A stretch of 57,561 nt of DNA from assembly GCA_009746045.1 (NCBI GenBank), contig RPFO01000151.1, positions 62,501 to 120,061 on the forward strand. Direction: 5' to 3'. Shown here in pieces: positions 32,271-48,000 of this stretch. The position numbers were made by a program, and so were the translations under genes. Numbering within the stretch: position 1 is the stretch's first letter; each line of letters begins with the position of its first letter. This DNA comes from Mesostigma viride. Lineage: Eukaryota > Streptophyta > Mesostigmatophyceae > Mesostigmatales > Mesostigmataceae. The notes below the pieces were generated by a model. The model worked only from the letters and a program-made list of their open reading frames with translations, ran no database searches and had not been told where the DNA came from.

Positions 32271-32704
32271 CATGCATGGACGTTCATGGGGCAGCGCCAC
32301 GCTGCCACCTGGCAGGGCATGCCTGCCTGGTGGTCATCCTCGGCGGTATGGATGCGTGCGCCTAGGTCAACAATGAACACTTTCAACTCCTGCGATGGGT
32401 GTTGCAGCGGTCCACACGTGGGGGCGTGTAGCGGCCAATGTCTGGCTGCCTACCGTGCTAATATCTTTCGCGTGCAATACTGAAAGCGGGGGCTCTGGCC
32501 AAATATGGAAGTCATCACATGCGGGCTGGACTTATCCTATGTGATGTTGCGTAATTCTGCTAATGTGTCATCTGTCCTGGTTGTTGCTATTCCCCGTCAC
32601 ATTGTGGATGCATCACTGACGCCTCCGCTCGCTTCGCATTATGGTGCGCTGATGTGGCGACGCGTGGCACGGCCACTTGGCGCGTCCAGCGCGCGTCGCC
32701 CCAG
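32271..32704. other. Probable 5' region or intron of ANK gene 2
   Basis: No ATG lies in frame with the first ankyrin exon for at least 150 bp upstream, so the initiator is probably in an upstream exon that I cannot identify. The stretch ends in acceptor 'cccag'. Confidence 0.4.
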
Positions 32705-32791
32705 GTGTACGAGGCAGCGCGCGAGGGCAACCTCGATCAGCTGACGCAGCTGCTGGCTAAGAAGGGGCAGAACGTTAATGCGCAGAACCAG
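32705..32791 (+). CDS. ANK gene 2, first visible ankyrin exon (29 residues)
   Basis: A shorter, N-capping type of ankyrin repeat: VYEAAREGNLDQLTQLLAKK then GQNVNAQNQ. It lacks the TPLH turn, as first repeats usually do; the helix pair and the VNAQN end are clear. The exon is 87 bp, from 'cccag' to donor 'gtgggt', in phase 0. The next exon is 19.0 kb away across the satellite. Confidence 0.78.
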
Positions 32792-33064
32792 GTGGGTGTC
32801 GTTGTGCTCTACTGTACGCTACAGTGAACATGGTGGGTGGTTGCCGCCTGCCAGAACCAGGTGGGGCGGGGACAAGTAGGGGCAAGGCATCAAACCTGGG
32901 TGGGTGCGGGGGTAGGGGGTGGCCGGCAGGAAGGAGGGCGCCACCTGGCCGCGCCCGTGATCGGAAGCCACCCCATTTTAGGGTCCTTTTCTGCTTGTAC
33001 GTGCGGGCAACGGTCATGGGCCCATCGTCCTGGGGTACACCACGTCAACAGGGCGGTGCTGAGA

Positions 33065-36000
33065 GTGCCTCCTCGCTGCCATGGGGATATCCATGATCCA
33101 TTGATCCATGCGGTGCCTCCTCGCTGCCATGGGGATATCCATGATCCATTGATCCATGCGGTGCCTCCTCGCTGCCATGGGGATATCCATGATCCATTGA
33201 TCCATGCGGTGCCTCCTCGCTGCCATGGGGGTATCCATGATCCATGCGGTGCCTCCTCGCTGCCATGGGGATATCCATGATCCATTGATCCATGCGGTGC
33301 CTCCTCGCTGCCATGGGGATATCCATGATCCATTGATCCATGCGGTGCCTCCTCGCTGCCATGGGGATATCCATGATCCATTGATCCATGCGGTGCCTCC
33401 TCGCTGCCATGGGGATATCCATGATCCATTGATCCATGCGGTGCCTCCTCGCTGCCATGGGGATATCCATGATCCATTGATCCATGCGGTGCCTCCTCGC
33501 TGCCATGGGGATATCCATGATCCATTGATCCATGCGGTGCCTCCTCGCTGCCATGGGGATATCCATGATCCATTGATCCATGCGGTGCCTCCTCGCTGCC
33601 ATGGGGATATCCATGATCCATTGATCCATGCGGTGCCTCCTCGCTGCCATGGGGATATCCATGATCCATTGATCCATGCGGTGCCTCCTCGCTGCCATGG
33701 GGATATCCATGATCCATTGATCCATGCGGTGCCTCCTCGCTGCCATGGGGATATCCATGATCCATTGATCCATGCGGTGCCTCCTCGCTGCCATGGGGAT
33801 ATCCATGATCCATTGATCCATGCGGTGCCTCCTCGCTGCCATGGGGATATCCATGATCCATTGATCCATGCGGTGCCTCCTCGCTGCCATGGGGATATCC
33901 ATGATCCATTGATCCATGCGGTGCCTCCTCGCTGCCATGGGGATATCCATGATCCATTGATCCATGCGGTGCCTCCTCGCTGCCATGGGGATATCCATGA
34001 TCCATTGATCCATGCGGTGCCTCCTCGCTGCCATGGGGATATCCATGATCCATTGATCCATGCGGTGCCTCCTCGCTGCCATGGGGATATCCATGATCCA
34101 TTGATCCATGCGGTGCCTCCTCGCTGCCATGGGGATATCCATGATCCATTGATCCATGCGGTGCCTCCTCGCTGCCATGGGGATATCCATGATCCATTGA
34201 TCCATGCGGTGCCTCCTCGCTGCCATGGGGATATCCATGATCCATTGATCCATGCGGTGCCTCCTCGCTGCCATGGGGATATCCATGATCCATTGATCCA
34301 TGCGGTGCCTCCTCGCTGCCATGGGGATATCCATGATCCATTGATCCATGCGGTGCCTCCTCGCTGCCATGGGGATATCCATGATCCATTGATCCATGCG
34401 GTGCCTCCTCGCTGCCATGGGGATATCCATGATCCATTGATCCATGCGGTGCCTCCTCGCTGCCATGGGGATATCCATGATCCATTGATCCATGCGGTGC
34501 CTCCTCGCTGCCATGGGGATGATCCATTGATCCATGCGGTGCCTCCTCGCTGCCATGGGGATATCCATGATCCATTGATCCATGCGGTGCCTCCTCGCTG
34601 CCATGGGGATATCCATGATCCATTGATCCATGCGGTGCCTCCTCGCTGCCATGGGGATATCCATGATCCATTGATCCATGCGGTGCCTCCTCGCTGCCAT
34701 GGGGATATCCATGATCCATTGATCCATGCGGTGCCTCCTCGCTGCCATGGGGATATCCATGATCCATTGATCCATGCGGTGCCTCCTCGCTGCCATGGGG
34801 ATATCCATGATCCATTGATCCATGCGGTGCCTCCTCGCTGCCATGGGGATATCCATGATCCATTGATCCATGCGGTGCCTCCTCGCTGCCATGGGGATAT
34901 CCATGATCCATTGATCCATGCGGTGCCTCCTCGCTGCCATGGGGATATCCATGATCCATTGATCCATGCGGTGCCTCCTCGCTGCCATGGGGATATCCAT
35001 GATCCATTGATCCATGCGGTGCCTCCTCGCTGCCATGGGGATATCCATGATCCATTGATCCATGCGGTGCCTCCTCGCTGCCATGGGGATATCCATGATC
35101 CATTGATCCATGCGGTGCCTCCTCGCTGCCATGGGGATATCCATGATCCATTGATCCATGCGGTGCCTCCTCGCTGCCATGGGGATATCCATGATCCATT
35201 GATCCATGCGGTGCCTCCTCGCTGCCATGGGGATATCCATGATCCATTGATCCATGCGGTGCCTCCTCGCTGCCATGGGGATATCCATGATCCATTGATC
35301 CATGCGGTGCCTCCTCGCTGCCATGGGGATATCCATGATCCATTGATCCATGCGGTGCCTCCTCGCTGCCATGGGGATATCCATGATCCATTGATCCATG
35401 CGGTGCCTCCTCGCTGCCATGGGGATATCCATGATCCATTGATCCATGCGGTGCCTCCTCGCTGCCATGGGGATATCCATGATCCATTGATCCATGCGGT
35501 GCCTCCTCGCTGCCATGGGGATATCCATGATCCATTGATCCATGCGGTGCCTCCTCGCTGCCATGGGGATATCCATGATCCATTGATCCATGCGGTGCCT
35601 CCTCGCTGCCATGGGGATATCCATGATCCATTGATCCATGCGGTGCCTCCTCGCTGCCATGGGGATATCCATGATCCATTGATCCATGCGGTGCCTCCTC
35701 GCTGCCATGGGGATATCCATGATCCATTGATCCATGCGGTGCCTCCTCGCTGCCATGGGGATATCCATGATCCATTGATCCATGCGGTGCCTCCTCGCTG
35801 CCATGGGGATATCCATGATCCATTGATCCATGCGGTGCCTCCTCGCTGCCATGGGGATATCCATGATCCATTGATCCATGCGGTGCCTCCTCGCTGCCAT
35901 GGGGATATCCATGATCCATTGATCCATGCGGTGCCTCCTCGCTGCCATGGGGATATCCATGATCCATTGATCCATGCGGTGCCTCCTCGCTGCCATGGGG

Positions 36001-39000
36001 ATATCCATGATCCATTGATCCATGCGGTGCCTCCTCGCTGCCATGGGGATATCCATGATCCATTGATCCATGCGGTGCCTCCTCGCTGCCATGGGGATAT
36101 CCATGATCCATTGATCCATGCGGTGCCTCCTCGCTGCCATGGGGATATCCATGATCCATTGATCCATGCGGTGCCTCCTCGCTGCCATGGGGATATCCAT
36201 GATCCATTGATCCATGCGGTGCCTCCTCGCTGCCATGGGGATATCCATGATCCATTGATCCATGCGGTGCCTCCTCGCTGCCATGGGGATATCCATGATC
36301 CATTGATCCATGCGGTGCCTCCTCGCTGCCATGGGGATATCCATGATCCATTGATCCATGCGGTGCCTCCTCGCTGCCATGGGGATATCCATGATCCATT
36401 GATCCATGCGGTGCCTCCTCGCTGCCATGGGGATATCCATGATCCATTGATCCATGCGGTGCCTCCTCGCTGCCATGGGGATATCCATGATCCATTGATC
36501 CATGCGGTGCCTCCTCGCTGCCATGGGGATATCCATGATCCATTGATCCATGCGGTGCCTCCTCGCTGCCATGGGGATATCCATGATCCATTGATCCATG
36601 CGGTGCCTCCTCGCTGCCATGGGGATATCCATGATCCATTGATCCATGCGGTGCCTCCTCGCTGCCATGGGGATATCCATGATCCATTGATCCATGCGGT
36701 GCCTCCTCGCTGCCATGGGGATATCCATGATCCATTGATCCATGCGGTGCCTCCTCGCTGCCATGGGGATATCCATGATCCATTGATCCATGCGGTGCCT
36801 CCTCGCTGCCATGGGGATATCCATGATCCATTGATCCATGCGGTGCCTCCTCGCTGCCATGGGGATATCCATGATCCATTGATCCATGCGGTGCCTCCTC
36901 GCTGCCATGGGGATATCCATGATCCATTGATCCATGCGGTGCCTCCTCGCTGCCATGGGGATATCCATGATCCATTGATCCATGCGGTGCCTCCTCGCTG
37001 CCATGGGGATATCCATGATCCATTGATCCATGCGGTGCCTCCTCGCTGCCATGGGGATATCCATGATCCATTGATCCATGCGGTGCCTCCTCGCTGCCAT
37101 GGGGATATCCATGATCCATTGATCCATGCGGTGCCTCCTCGCTGCCATGGGGATATCCATGATCCATTGATCCATGCGGTGCCTCCTCGCTGCCATGGGG
37201 ATATCCATGATCCATTGATCCATGCGGTGCCTCCTCGCTGCCATGGGGATATCCATGATCCATTGATCCATGCGGTGCCTCCTCGCTGCCATGGGGATAT
37301 CCATGATCCATTGATCCATGCGGTGCCTCCTCGCTGCCATGGGGATATCCATGATCCATTGATCCATGCGGTGCCTCCTCGCTGCCATGGGGATATCCAT
37401 GATCCATTGATCCATGCGGTGCCTCCTCGCTGCCATGGGGATATCCATGATCCATTGATCCATGCGGTGCCTCCTCGCTGCCATGGGGATATCCATGATC
37501 CATTGATCCATGCGGTGCCTCCTCGCTGCCATGGGGATATCCATGATCCATTGATCCATGCGGTGCCTCCTCGCTGCCATGGGGATATCCATGATCCATT
37601 GATCCATGCGGTGCCTCCTCGCTGCCATGGGGATATCCATGATCCATTGATCCATGCGGTGCCTCCTCGCTGCCATGGGGATATCCATGATCCATTGATC
37701 CATGCGGTGCCTCCTCGCTGCCATGGGGATATCCATGATCCATTGATCCATGCGGTGCCTCCTCGCTGCCATGGGGATATCCATGATCCATTGATCCATG
37801 CGGTGCCTCCTCGCTGCCATGGGGATATCCATGATCCATTGATCCATGCGGTGCCTCCTCGCTGCCATGGGGATATCCATGATCCATTGATCCATGCGGT
37901 GCCTCCTCGCTGCCATGGGGATATCCATGATCCATTGATCCATGCGGTGCCTCCTCGCTGCCATGGGGATATCCATGATCCATTGATCCATGCGGTGCCT
38001 CCTCGCTGCCATGGGGATATCCATGATCCATTGATCCATGCGGTGCCTCCTCGCTGCCATGGGGATATCCATGATCCATTGATCCATGCGGTGCCTCCTC
38101 GCTGCCATGGGGATATCCATGATCCATTGATCCATGCGGTGCCTCCTCGCTGCCATGGGGATATCCATGATCCATTGATCCATGCGGTGCCTCCTCGCTG
38201 CCATGGGGATATCCATGATCCATTGATCCATGCGGTGCCTCCTCGCTGCCATGGGGATATCCATGATCCATTGATCCATGCGGTGCCTCCTCGCTGCCAT
38301 GGGGATATCCATGATCCATTGATCCATGCGGTGCCTCCTCGCTGCCATGGGGATATCCATGATCCATTGATCCATGCGGTGCCTCCTCGCTGCCATGGGG
38401 ATATCCATGATCCATTGATCCATGCGGTGCCTCCTCGCTGCCATGGGGATATCCATGATCCATTGATCCATGCGGTGCCTCCTCGCTGCCATGGGGATAT
38501 CCATGATCCATTGATCCATGCGGTGCCTCCTCGCTGCCATGGGGATATCCATGATCCATTGATCCATGCGGTGCCTCCTCGCTGCCATGGGGATATCCAT
38601 GATCCATTGATCCATGCGGTGCCTCCTCGCTGCCATGGGGATATCCATGATCCATTGATCCATGCGGTGCCTCCTCGCTGCCATGGGGATATCCATGATC
38701 CATTGATCCATGCGGTGCCTCCTCGCTGCCATGGGGATATCCATGATCCATTGATCCATGCGGTGCCTCCTCGCTGCCATGGGGATATCCATGATCCATT
38801 GATCCATGCGGTGCCTCCTCGCTGCCATGGGGATATCCATGATCCATTGATCCATGCGGTGCCTCCTCGCTGCCATGGGGATATCCATGATCCATTGATC
38901 CATGCGGTGCCTCCTCGCTGCCATGGGGATATCCATGATCCATTGATCCATGCGGTGCCTCCTCGCTGCCATGGGGATATCCATGATCCATTGATCCATG

Positions 39001-42000
39001 CGGTGCCTCCTCGCTGCCATGGGGATATCCATGATCCATTGATCCATGCGGTGCCTCCTCGCTGCCATGGGGATATCCATGATCCATTGATCCATGCGGT
39101 GCCTCCTCGCTGCCATGGGGATATCCATGATCCATTGATCCATGCGGTGCCTCCTCGCTGCCATGGGGATATCCATGATCCATTGATCCATGCGGTGCCT
39201 CCTCGCTGCCATGGGGATATCCATGATCCATTGATCCATGCGGTGCCTCCTCGCTGCCATGGGGATATCCATGATCCATTGATCCATGCGGTGCCTCCTC
39301 GCTGCCATGGGGATATCCATGATCCATTGATCCATGCGGTGCCTCCTCGCTGCCATGGGGATATCCATGATCCATTGATCCATGCGGTGCCTCCTCGCTG
39401 CCATGGGGATATCCATGATCCATTGATCCATGCGGTGCCTCCTCGCTGCCATGGGGATATCCATGATCCATTGATCCATGCGGTGCCTCCTCGCTGCCAT
39501 GGGGATATCCATGATCCATTGATCCATGCGGTGCCTCCTCGCTGCCATGGGGATATCCATGATCCATTGATCCATGCGGTGCCTCCTCGCTGCCATGGGG
39601 ATATCCATGATCCATTGATCCATGCGGTGCCTCCTCGCTGCCATGGGGATATCCATGATCCATTGATCCATGCGGTGCCTCCTCGCTGCCATGGGGATAT
39701 CCATGATCCATTGATCCATGCGGTGCCTCCTCGCTGCCATGGGGATATCCATGATCCATTGATCCATGCGGTGCCTCCTCGCTGCCATGGGGATATCCAT
39801 GATCCATTGATCCATGCGGTGCCTCCTCGCTGCCATGGGGATATCCATGATCCATTGATCCATGCGGTGCCTCCTCGCTGCCATGGGGATATCCATGATC
39901 CATTGATCCATGCGGTGCCTCCTCGCTGCCATGGGGATATCCATGATCCATTGATCCATGCGGTGCCTCCTCGCTGCCATGGGGATATCCATGATCCATT
40001 GATCCATGCGGTGCCTCCTCGCTGCCATGGGGATATCCATGATCCATTGATCCATGCGGTGCCTCCTCGCTGCCATGGGGATATCCATGATCCATTGATC
40101 CATGCGGTGCCTCCTCGCTGCCATGGGGATATCCATGATCCATTGATCCATGCGGTGCCTCCTCGCTGCCATGGGGATATCCATGATCCATTGATCCATG
40201 CGGTGCCTCCTCGCTGCCATGGGGATATCCATGATCCATTGATCCATGCGGTGCCTCCTCGCTGCCATGGGGATATCCATGATCCATTGATCCATGCGGT
40301 GCCTCCTCGCTGCCATGGGGATATCCATGATCCATTGATCCATGCGGTGCCTCCTCGCTGCCATGGGGATATCCATGATCCATTGATCCATGCGGTGCCT
40401 CCTCGCTGCCATGGGGATATCCATGATCCATTGATCCATGCGGTGCCTCCTCGCTGCCATGGGGATATCCATGATCCATTGATCCATGCGGTGCCTCCTC
40501 GCTGCCATGGGGATATCCATGATCCATTGATCCATGCGGTGCCTCCTCGCTGCCATGGGGATATCCATGATCCATTGATCCATGCGGTGCCTCCTCGCTG
40601 CCATGGGGATATCCATGATCCATTGATCCATGCGGTGCCTCCTCGCTGCCATGGGGATATCCATGATCCATTGATCCATGCGGTGCCTCCTCGCTGCCAT
40701 GGGGATATCCATGATCCATTGATCCATGCGGTGCCTCCTCGCTGCCATGGGGATATCCATGATCCATTGATCCATGCGGTGCCTCCTCGCTGCCATGGGG
40801 ATATCCATGATCCATTGATCCATGCGGTGCCTCCTCGCTGCCATGGGGATATCCATGATCCATTGATCCATGCGGTGCCTCCTCGCTGCCATGGGGATAT
40901 CCATGATCCATTGATCCATGCGGTGCCTCCTCGCTGCCATGGGGATATCCATGATCCATTGATCCATGCGGTGCCTCCTCGCTGCCATGGGGATATCCAT
41001 GATCCATTGATCCATGCGGTGCCTCCTCGCTGCCATGGGGATATCCATGATCCATTGATCCATGCGGTGCCTCCTCGCTGCCATGGGGATATCCATGATC
41101 CATTGATCCATGCGGTGCCTCCTCGCTGCCATGGGGATATCCATGATCCATTGATCCATGCGGTGCCTCCTCGCTGCCATGGGGATATCCATGATCCATT
41201 GATCCATGCGGTGCCTCCTCGCTGCCATGGGGATGATCCATTGATCCATGCGGTGCCTCCTCGCTGCCATGGGGATATCCATGATCCATTGATCCATGCG
41301 GTGCCTCCTCGCTGCCATGGGGATATCCATGATCCATTGATCCATGCGGTGCCTCCTCGCTGCCATGGGGATATCCATGATCCATTGATCCATGCGGTGC
41401 CTCCTCGCTGCCATGGGGATATCCATGATCCATTGATCCATGCGGTGCCTCCTCGCTGCCATGGGGATATCCATGATCCATTGATCCATGCGGTGCCTCC
41501 TCGCTGCCATGGGGATATCCATGATCCATTGATCCATGCGGTGCCTCCTCGCTGCCATGGGGATATCCATGATCCATTGATCCATGCGGTGCCTCCTCGC
41601 TGCCATGGGGATATCCATGATCCATTGATCCATGCGGTGCCTCCTCGCTGCCATGGGGATATCCATGATCCATTGATCCATGCGGTGCCTCCTCGCTGCC
41701 ATGGGGATATCCATGATCCATTGATCCATGCGGTGCCTCCTCGCTGCCATGGGGATATCCATGATCCATTGATCCATGCGGTGCCTCCTCGCTGCCATGG
41801 GGATATCCATGATCCATTGATCCATGCGGTGCCTCCTCGCTGCCATGGGGATATCCATGATCCATTGATCCATGCGGTGCCTCCTCGCTGCCATGGGGAT
41901 ATCCATGATCCATTGATCCATGCGGTGCCTCCTCGCTGCCATGGGGATATCCATGATCCATTGATCCATGCGGTGCCTCCTCGCTGCCATGGGGATATCC

Positions 42001-45000
42001 ATGATCCATTGATCCATGCGGTGCCTCCTCGCTGCCATGGGGATATCCATGATCCATTGATCCATGCGGTGCCTCCTCGCTGCCATGGGGATATCCATGA
42101 TCCATTGATCCATGCGGTGCCTCCTCGCTGCCATGGGGATATCCATGATCCATTGATCCATGCGGTGCCTCCTCGCTGCCATGGGGATATCCATGATCCA
42201 TTGATCCATGCGGTGCCTCCTCGCTGCCATGGGGATATCCATGATCCATTGATCCATGCGGTGCCTCCTCGCTGCCATGGGGATATCCATGATCCATTGA
42301 TCCATGCGGTGCCTCCTCGCTGCCATGGGGATATCCATGATCCATTGATCCATGCGGTGCCTCCTCGCTGCCATGGGGATATCCATGATCCATTGATCCA
42401 TGCGGTGCCTCCTCGCTGCCATGGGGATATCCATGATCCATTGATCCATGCGGTGCCTCCTCGCTGCCATGGGGATATCCATGATCCATTGATCCATGCG
42501 GTGCCTCCTCGCTGCCATGGGGATATCCATGATCCATTGATCCATGCGGTGCCTCCTCGCTGCCATGGGGATATCCATGATCCATTGATCCATGCGGTGC
42601 CTCCTCGCTGCCATGGGGATATCCATGATCCATTGATCCATGCGGTGCCTCCTCGCTGCCATGGGGATATCCATGATCCATTGATCCATGCGGTGCCTCC
42701 TCGCTGCCATGGGGATATCCATGATCCATTGATCCATGCGGTGCCTCCTCGCTGCCATGGGGATATCCATGATCCATTGATCCATGCGGTGCCTCCTCGC
42801 TGCCATGGGGATATCCATGATCCATTGATCCATGCGGTGCCTCCTCGCTGCCATGGGGATATCCATGATCCATTGATCCATGCGGTGCCTCCTCGCTGCC
42901 ATGGGGATATCCATGATCCATTGATCCATGCGGTGCCTCCTCGCTGCCATGGGGATATCCATGATCCATTGATCCATGCGGTGCCTCCTCGCTGCCATGG
43001 GGATATCCATGATCCATTGATCCATGCGGTGCCTCCTCGCTGCCATGGGGATATCCATGATCCATTGATCCATGCGGTGCCTCCTCGCTGCCATGGGGAT
43101 ATCCATGATCCATTGATCCATGCGGTGCCTCCTCGCTGCCATGGGGATATCCATGATCCATTGATCCATGCGGTGCCTCCTCGCTGCCATGGGGATATCC
43201 ATGATCCATTGATCCATGCGGTGCCTCCTCGCTGCCATGGGGATATCCATGATCCATTGATCCATGCGGTGCCTCCTCGCTGCCATGGGGATATCCATGA
43301 TCCATTGATCCATGCGGTGCCTCCTCGCTGCCATGGGGATATCCATGATCCATTGATCCATGCGGTGCCTCCTCGCTGCCATGGGGATATCCATGATCCA
43401 TTGATCCATGCGGTGCCTCCTCGCTGCCATGGGGATATCCATGATCCATTGATCCATGCGGTGCCTCCTCGCTGCCATGGGGATGATCCATTGATCCATG
43501 CGGTGCCTCCTCGCTGCCATGGGGATATCCATGATCCATTGATCCATGCGGTGCCTCCTCGCTGCCATGGGGATATCCATGATCCATTGATCCATGCGGT
43601 GCCTCCTCGCTGCCATGGGGATATCCATGATCCATTGATCCATGCGGTGCCTCCTCGCTGCCATGGGGATATCCATGATCCATTGATCCATGCGGTGCCT
43701 CCTCGCTGCCATGGGGATATCCATGATCCATTGATCCATGCGGTGCCTCCTCGCTGCCATGGGGATATCCATGATCCATTGATCCATGCGGTGCCTCCTC
43801 GCTGCCATGGGGATATCCATGATCCATTGATCCATGCGGTGCCTCCTCGCTGCCATGGGGATATCCATGATCCATTGATCCATGCGGTGCCTCCTCGCTG
43901 CCATGGGGATATCCATGATCCATTGATCCATGCGGTGCCTCCTCGCTGCCATGGGGATATCCATGATCCATTGATCCATGCGGTGCCTCCTCGCTGCCAT
44001 GGGGATGATCCATTGATCCATGCGGTGCCTCCTCGCTGCCATGGGGATATCCATGATCCATTGATCCATGCGGTGCCTCCTCGCTGCCATGGGGATATCC
44101 ATGATCCATTGATCCATGCGGTGCCTCCTCGCTGCCATGGGGATATCCATGATCCATTGATCCATGCGGTGCCTCCTCGCTGCCATGGGGATATCCATGA
44201 TCCATTGATCCATGCGGTGCCTCCTCGCTGCCATGGGGATATCCATGATCCATTGATCCATGCGGTGCCTCCTCGCTGCCATGGGGATATCCATGATCCA
44301 TTGATCCATGCGGTGCCTCCTCGCTGCCATGGGGATATCCATGATCCATTGATCCATGCGGTGCCTCCTCGCTGCCATGGGGATATCCATGATCCATTGA
44401 TCCATGCGGTGCCTCCTCGCTGCCATGGGGATATCCATGATCCATTGATCCATGCGGTGCCTCCTCGCTGCCATGGGGATATCCATGATCCATTGATCCA
44501 TGCGGTGCCTCCTCGCTGCCATGGGGATATCCATGATCCATTGATCCATGCGGTGCCTCCTCGCTGCCATGGGGATATCCATGATCCATTGATCCATGCG
44601 GTGCCTCCTCGCTGCCATGGGGATATCCATGATCCATTGATCCATGCGGTGCCTCCTCGCTGCCATGGGGATATCCATGATCCATTGATCCATGCGGTGC
44701 CTCCTCGCTGCCATGGGGATATCCATGATCCATTGATCCATGCGGTGCCTCCTCGCTGCCATGGGGATATCCATGATCCATTGATCCATGCGGTGCCTCC
44801 TCGCTGCCATGGGGATATCCATGATCCATTGATCCATGCGGTGCCTCCTCGCTGCCATGGGGATATCCATGATCCATTGATCCATGCGGTGCCTCCTCGC
44901 TGCCATGGGGATATCCATGATCCATTGATCCATGCGGTGCCTCCTCGCTGCCATGGGGATATCCATGATCCATTGATCCATGCGGTGCCTCCTCGCTGCC

Positions 45001-48000
45001 ATGGGGATATCCATGATCCATTGATCCATGCGGTGCCTCCTCGCTGCCATGGGGATATCCATGATCCATTGATCCATGCGGTGCCTCCTCGCTGCCATGG
45101 GGATATCCATGATCCATTGATCCATGCGGTGCCTCCTCGCTGCCATGGGGATATCCATGATCCATTGATCCATGCGGTGCCTCCTCGCTGCCATGGGGAT
45201 ATCCATGATCCATTGATCCATGCGGTGCCTCCTCGCTGCCATGGGGATATCCATGATCCATTGATCCATGCGGTGCCTCCTCGCTGCCATGGGGATATCC
45301 ATGATCCATTGATCCATGCGGTGCCTCCTCGCTGCCATGGGGATATCCATGATCCATTGATCCATGCGGTGCCTCCTCGCTGCCATGGGGATATCCATGA
45401 TCCATTGATCCATGCGGTGCCTCCTCGCTGCCATGGGGATATCCATGATCCATTGATCCATGCGGTGCCTCCTCGCTGCCATGGGGATATCCATGATCCA
45501 TTGATCCATGCGGTGCCTCCTCGCTGCCATGGGGATATCCATGATCCATTGATCCATGCGGTGCCTCCTCGCTGCCATGGGGATATCCATGATCCATTGA
45601 TCCATGCGGTGCCTCCTCGCTGCCATGGGGATATCCATGATCCATTGATCCATGCGGTGCCTCCTCGCTGCCATGGGGATATCCATGATCCATTGATCCA
45701 TGCGGTGCCTCCTCGCTGCCATGGGGATATCCATGATCCATTGATCCATGCGGTGCCTCCTCGCTGCCATGGGGATATCCATGATCCATTGATCCATGCG
45801 GTGCCTCCTCGCTGCCATGGGGATATCCATGATCCATTGATCCATGCGGTGCCTCCTCGCTGCCATGGGGATATCCATGATCCATTGATCCATGCGGTGC
45901 CTCCTCGCTGCCATGGGGATATCCATGATCCATTGATCCATGCGGTGCCTCCTCGCTGCCATGGGGATATCCATGATCCATTGATCCATGCGGTGCCTCC
46001 TCGCTGCCATGGGGATATCCATGATCCATTGATCCATGCGGTGCCTCCTCGCTGCCATGGGGATATCCATGATCCATTGATCCATGCGGTGCCTCCTCGC
46101 TGCCATGGGGATATCCATGATCCATTGATCCATGCGGTGCCTCCTCGCTGCCATGGGGATATCCATGATCCATTGATCCATGCGGTGCCTCCTCGCTGCC
46201 ATGGGGATATCCATGATCCATTGATCCATGCGGTGCCTCCTCGCTGCCATGGGGATCCATTGATCCATGCGGTGCCTCCTCGCTGCCATGGGGATATCCA
46301 TGATCCATTGATCCATGCGGTGCCTCCTCGCTGCCATGGGGATATCCATGATCCATTGATCCATGCGGTGCCTCCTCGCTGCCATGGGGATATCCATGAT
46401 CCATTGATCCATGCGGTGCCTCCTCGCTGCCATGGGGATATCCATGATCCATGCGGTGCCTCCTCGCTGCCATGGGGATATCCATGATCCATTGATCCAT
46501 GCGGTGCCTCCTCGCTGCCATGGGGATATCCATGATCCATTGATCCATGCGGTGCCTCCTCGCTGCCATGGGGATATCCATGATCCATTGATCCATGCGG
46601 TGCCTCCTCGCTGCCATGGGGATATCCATGATCCATTGATCCATGCGGTGCCTCCTCGCTGCCATGGGGATATCCATGATCCATTGATCCATGCGGTGCC
46701 TCCTCGCTGCCATGGGGATATCCATGATCCATTGATCCATGCGGTGCCTCCTCGCTGCCATGGGGATATCCATGATCCATTGATCCATGCGGTGCCTCCT
46801 CGCTGCCATGGGGATATCCATGATCCATTGATCCATGCGGTGCCTCCTCGCTGCCATGGGGATATCCATGATCCATTGATCCATGCGGTGCCTCCTCGCT
46901 GCCATGGGGATATCCATGATCCATTGATCCATGCGGTGCCTCCTCGCTGCCATGGGGATATCCATGATCCATTGATCCATGCGGTGCCTCCTCGCTGCCA
47001 TGGGGATATCCATGATCCATTGATCCATGCGGTGCCTCCTCGCTGCCATGGGGATATCCATGATCCATTGATCCATGCGGTGCCTCCTCGCTGCCATGGG
47101 GATATCCATGATCCATTGATCCATGCGGTGCCTCCTCGCTGCCATGGGGATATCCATGATCCATTGATCCATGCGGTGCCTCCTCGCTGCCATGGGGATA
47201 TCCATGATCCATTGATCCATGCGGTGCCTCCTCGCTGCCATGGGGATATCCATGATCCATTGATCCATGCGGTGCCTCCTCGCTGCCATGGGGATATCCA
47301 TGATCCATTGATCCATGCGGTGCCTCCTCGCTGCCATGGGGATATCCATGATCCATTGATCCATGCGGTGCCTCCTCGCTGCCATGGGGATATCCATGAT
47401 CCATTGATCCATGCGGTGCCTCCTCGCTGCCATGGGGATATCCATGATCCATTGATCCATGCGGTGCCTCCTCGCTGCCATGGGGATATCCATGATCCAT
47501 TGATCCATGCGGTGCCTCCTCGCTGCCATGGGGATATCCATGATCCATTGATCCATGCGGTGCCTCCTCGCTGCCATGGGGATATCCATGATCCATTGAT
47601 CCATGCGGTGCCTCCTCGCTGCCATGGGGATATCCATGATCCATGCGGTGCCTCCTCGCTGCCATGGGGATATCCATGATCCATTGATCCATGCGGTGCC
47701 TCCTCGCTGCCATGGGGATATCCATGATCCATTGATCCATGCGGTGCCTCCTCGCTGCCATGGGGATATCCATGATCCATTGATCCATGCGGTGCCTCCT
47801 CGCTGCCATGGGGATATCCATGATCCATTGATCCATGCGGTGCCTCCTCGCTGCCATGGGGATATCCATGATCCATTGATCCATGCGGTGCCTCCTCGCT
47901 GCCATGGGGATATCCATGATCCATTGATCCATGCGGTGCCTCCTCGCTGCCATGGGGATATCCATGATCCATTGATCCATGCGGTGCCTCCTCGCTGCCA

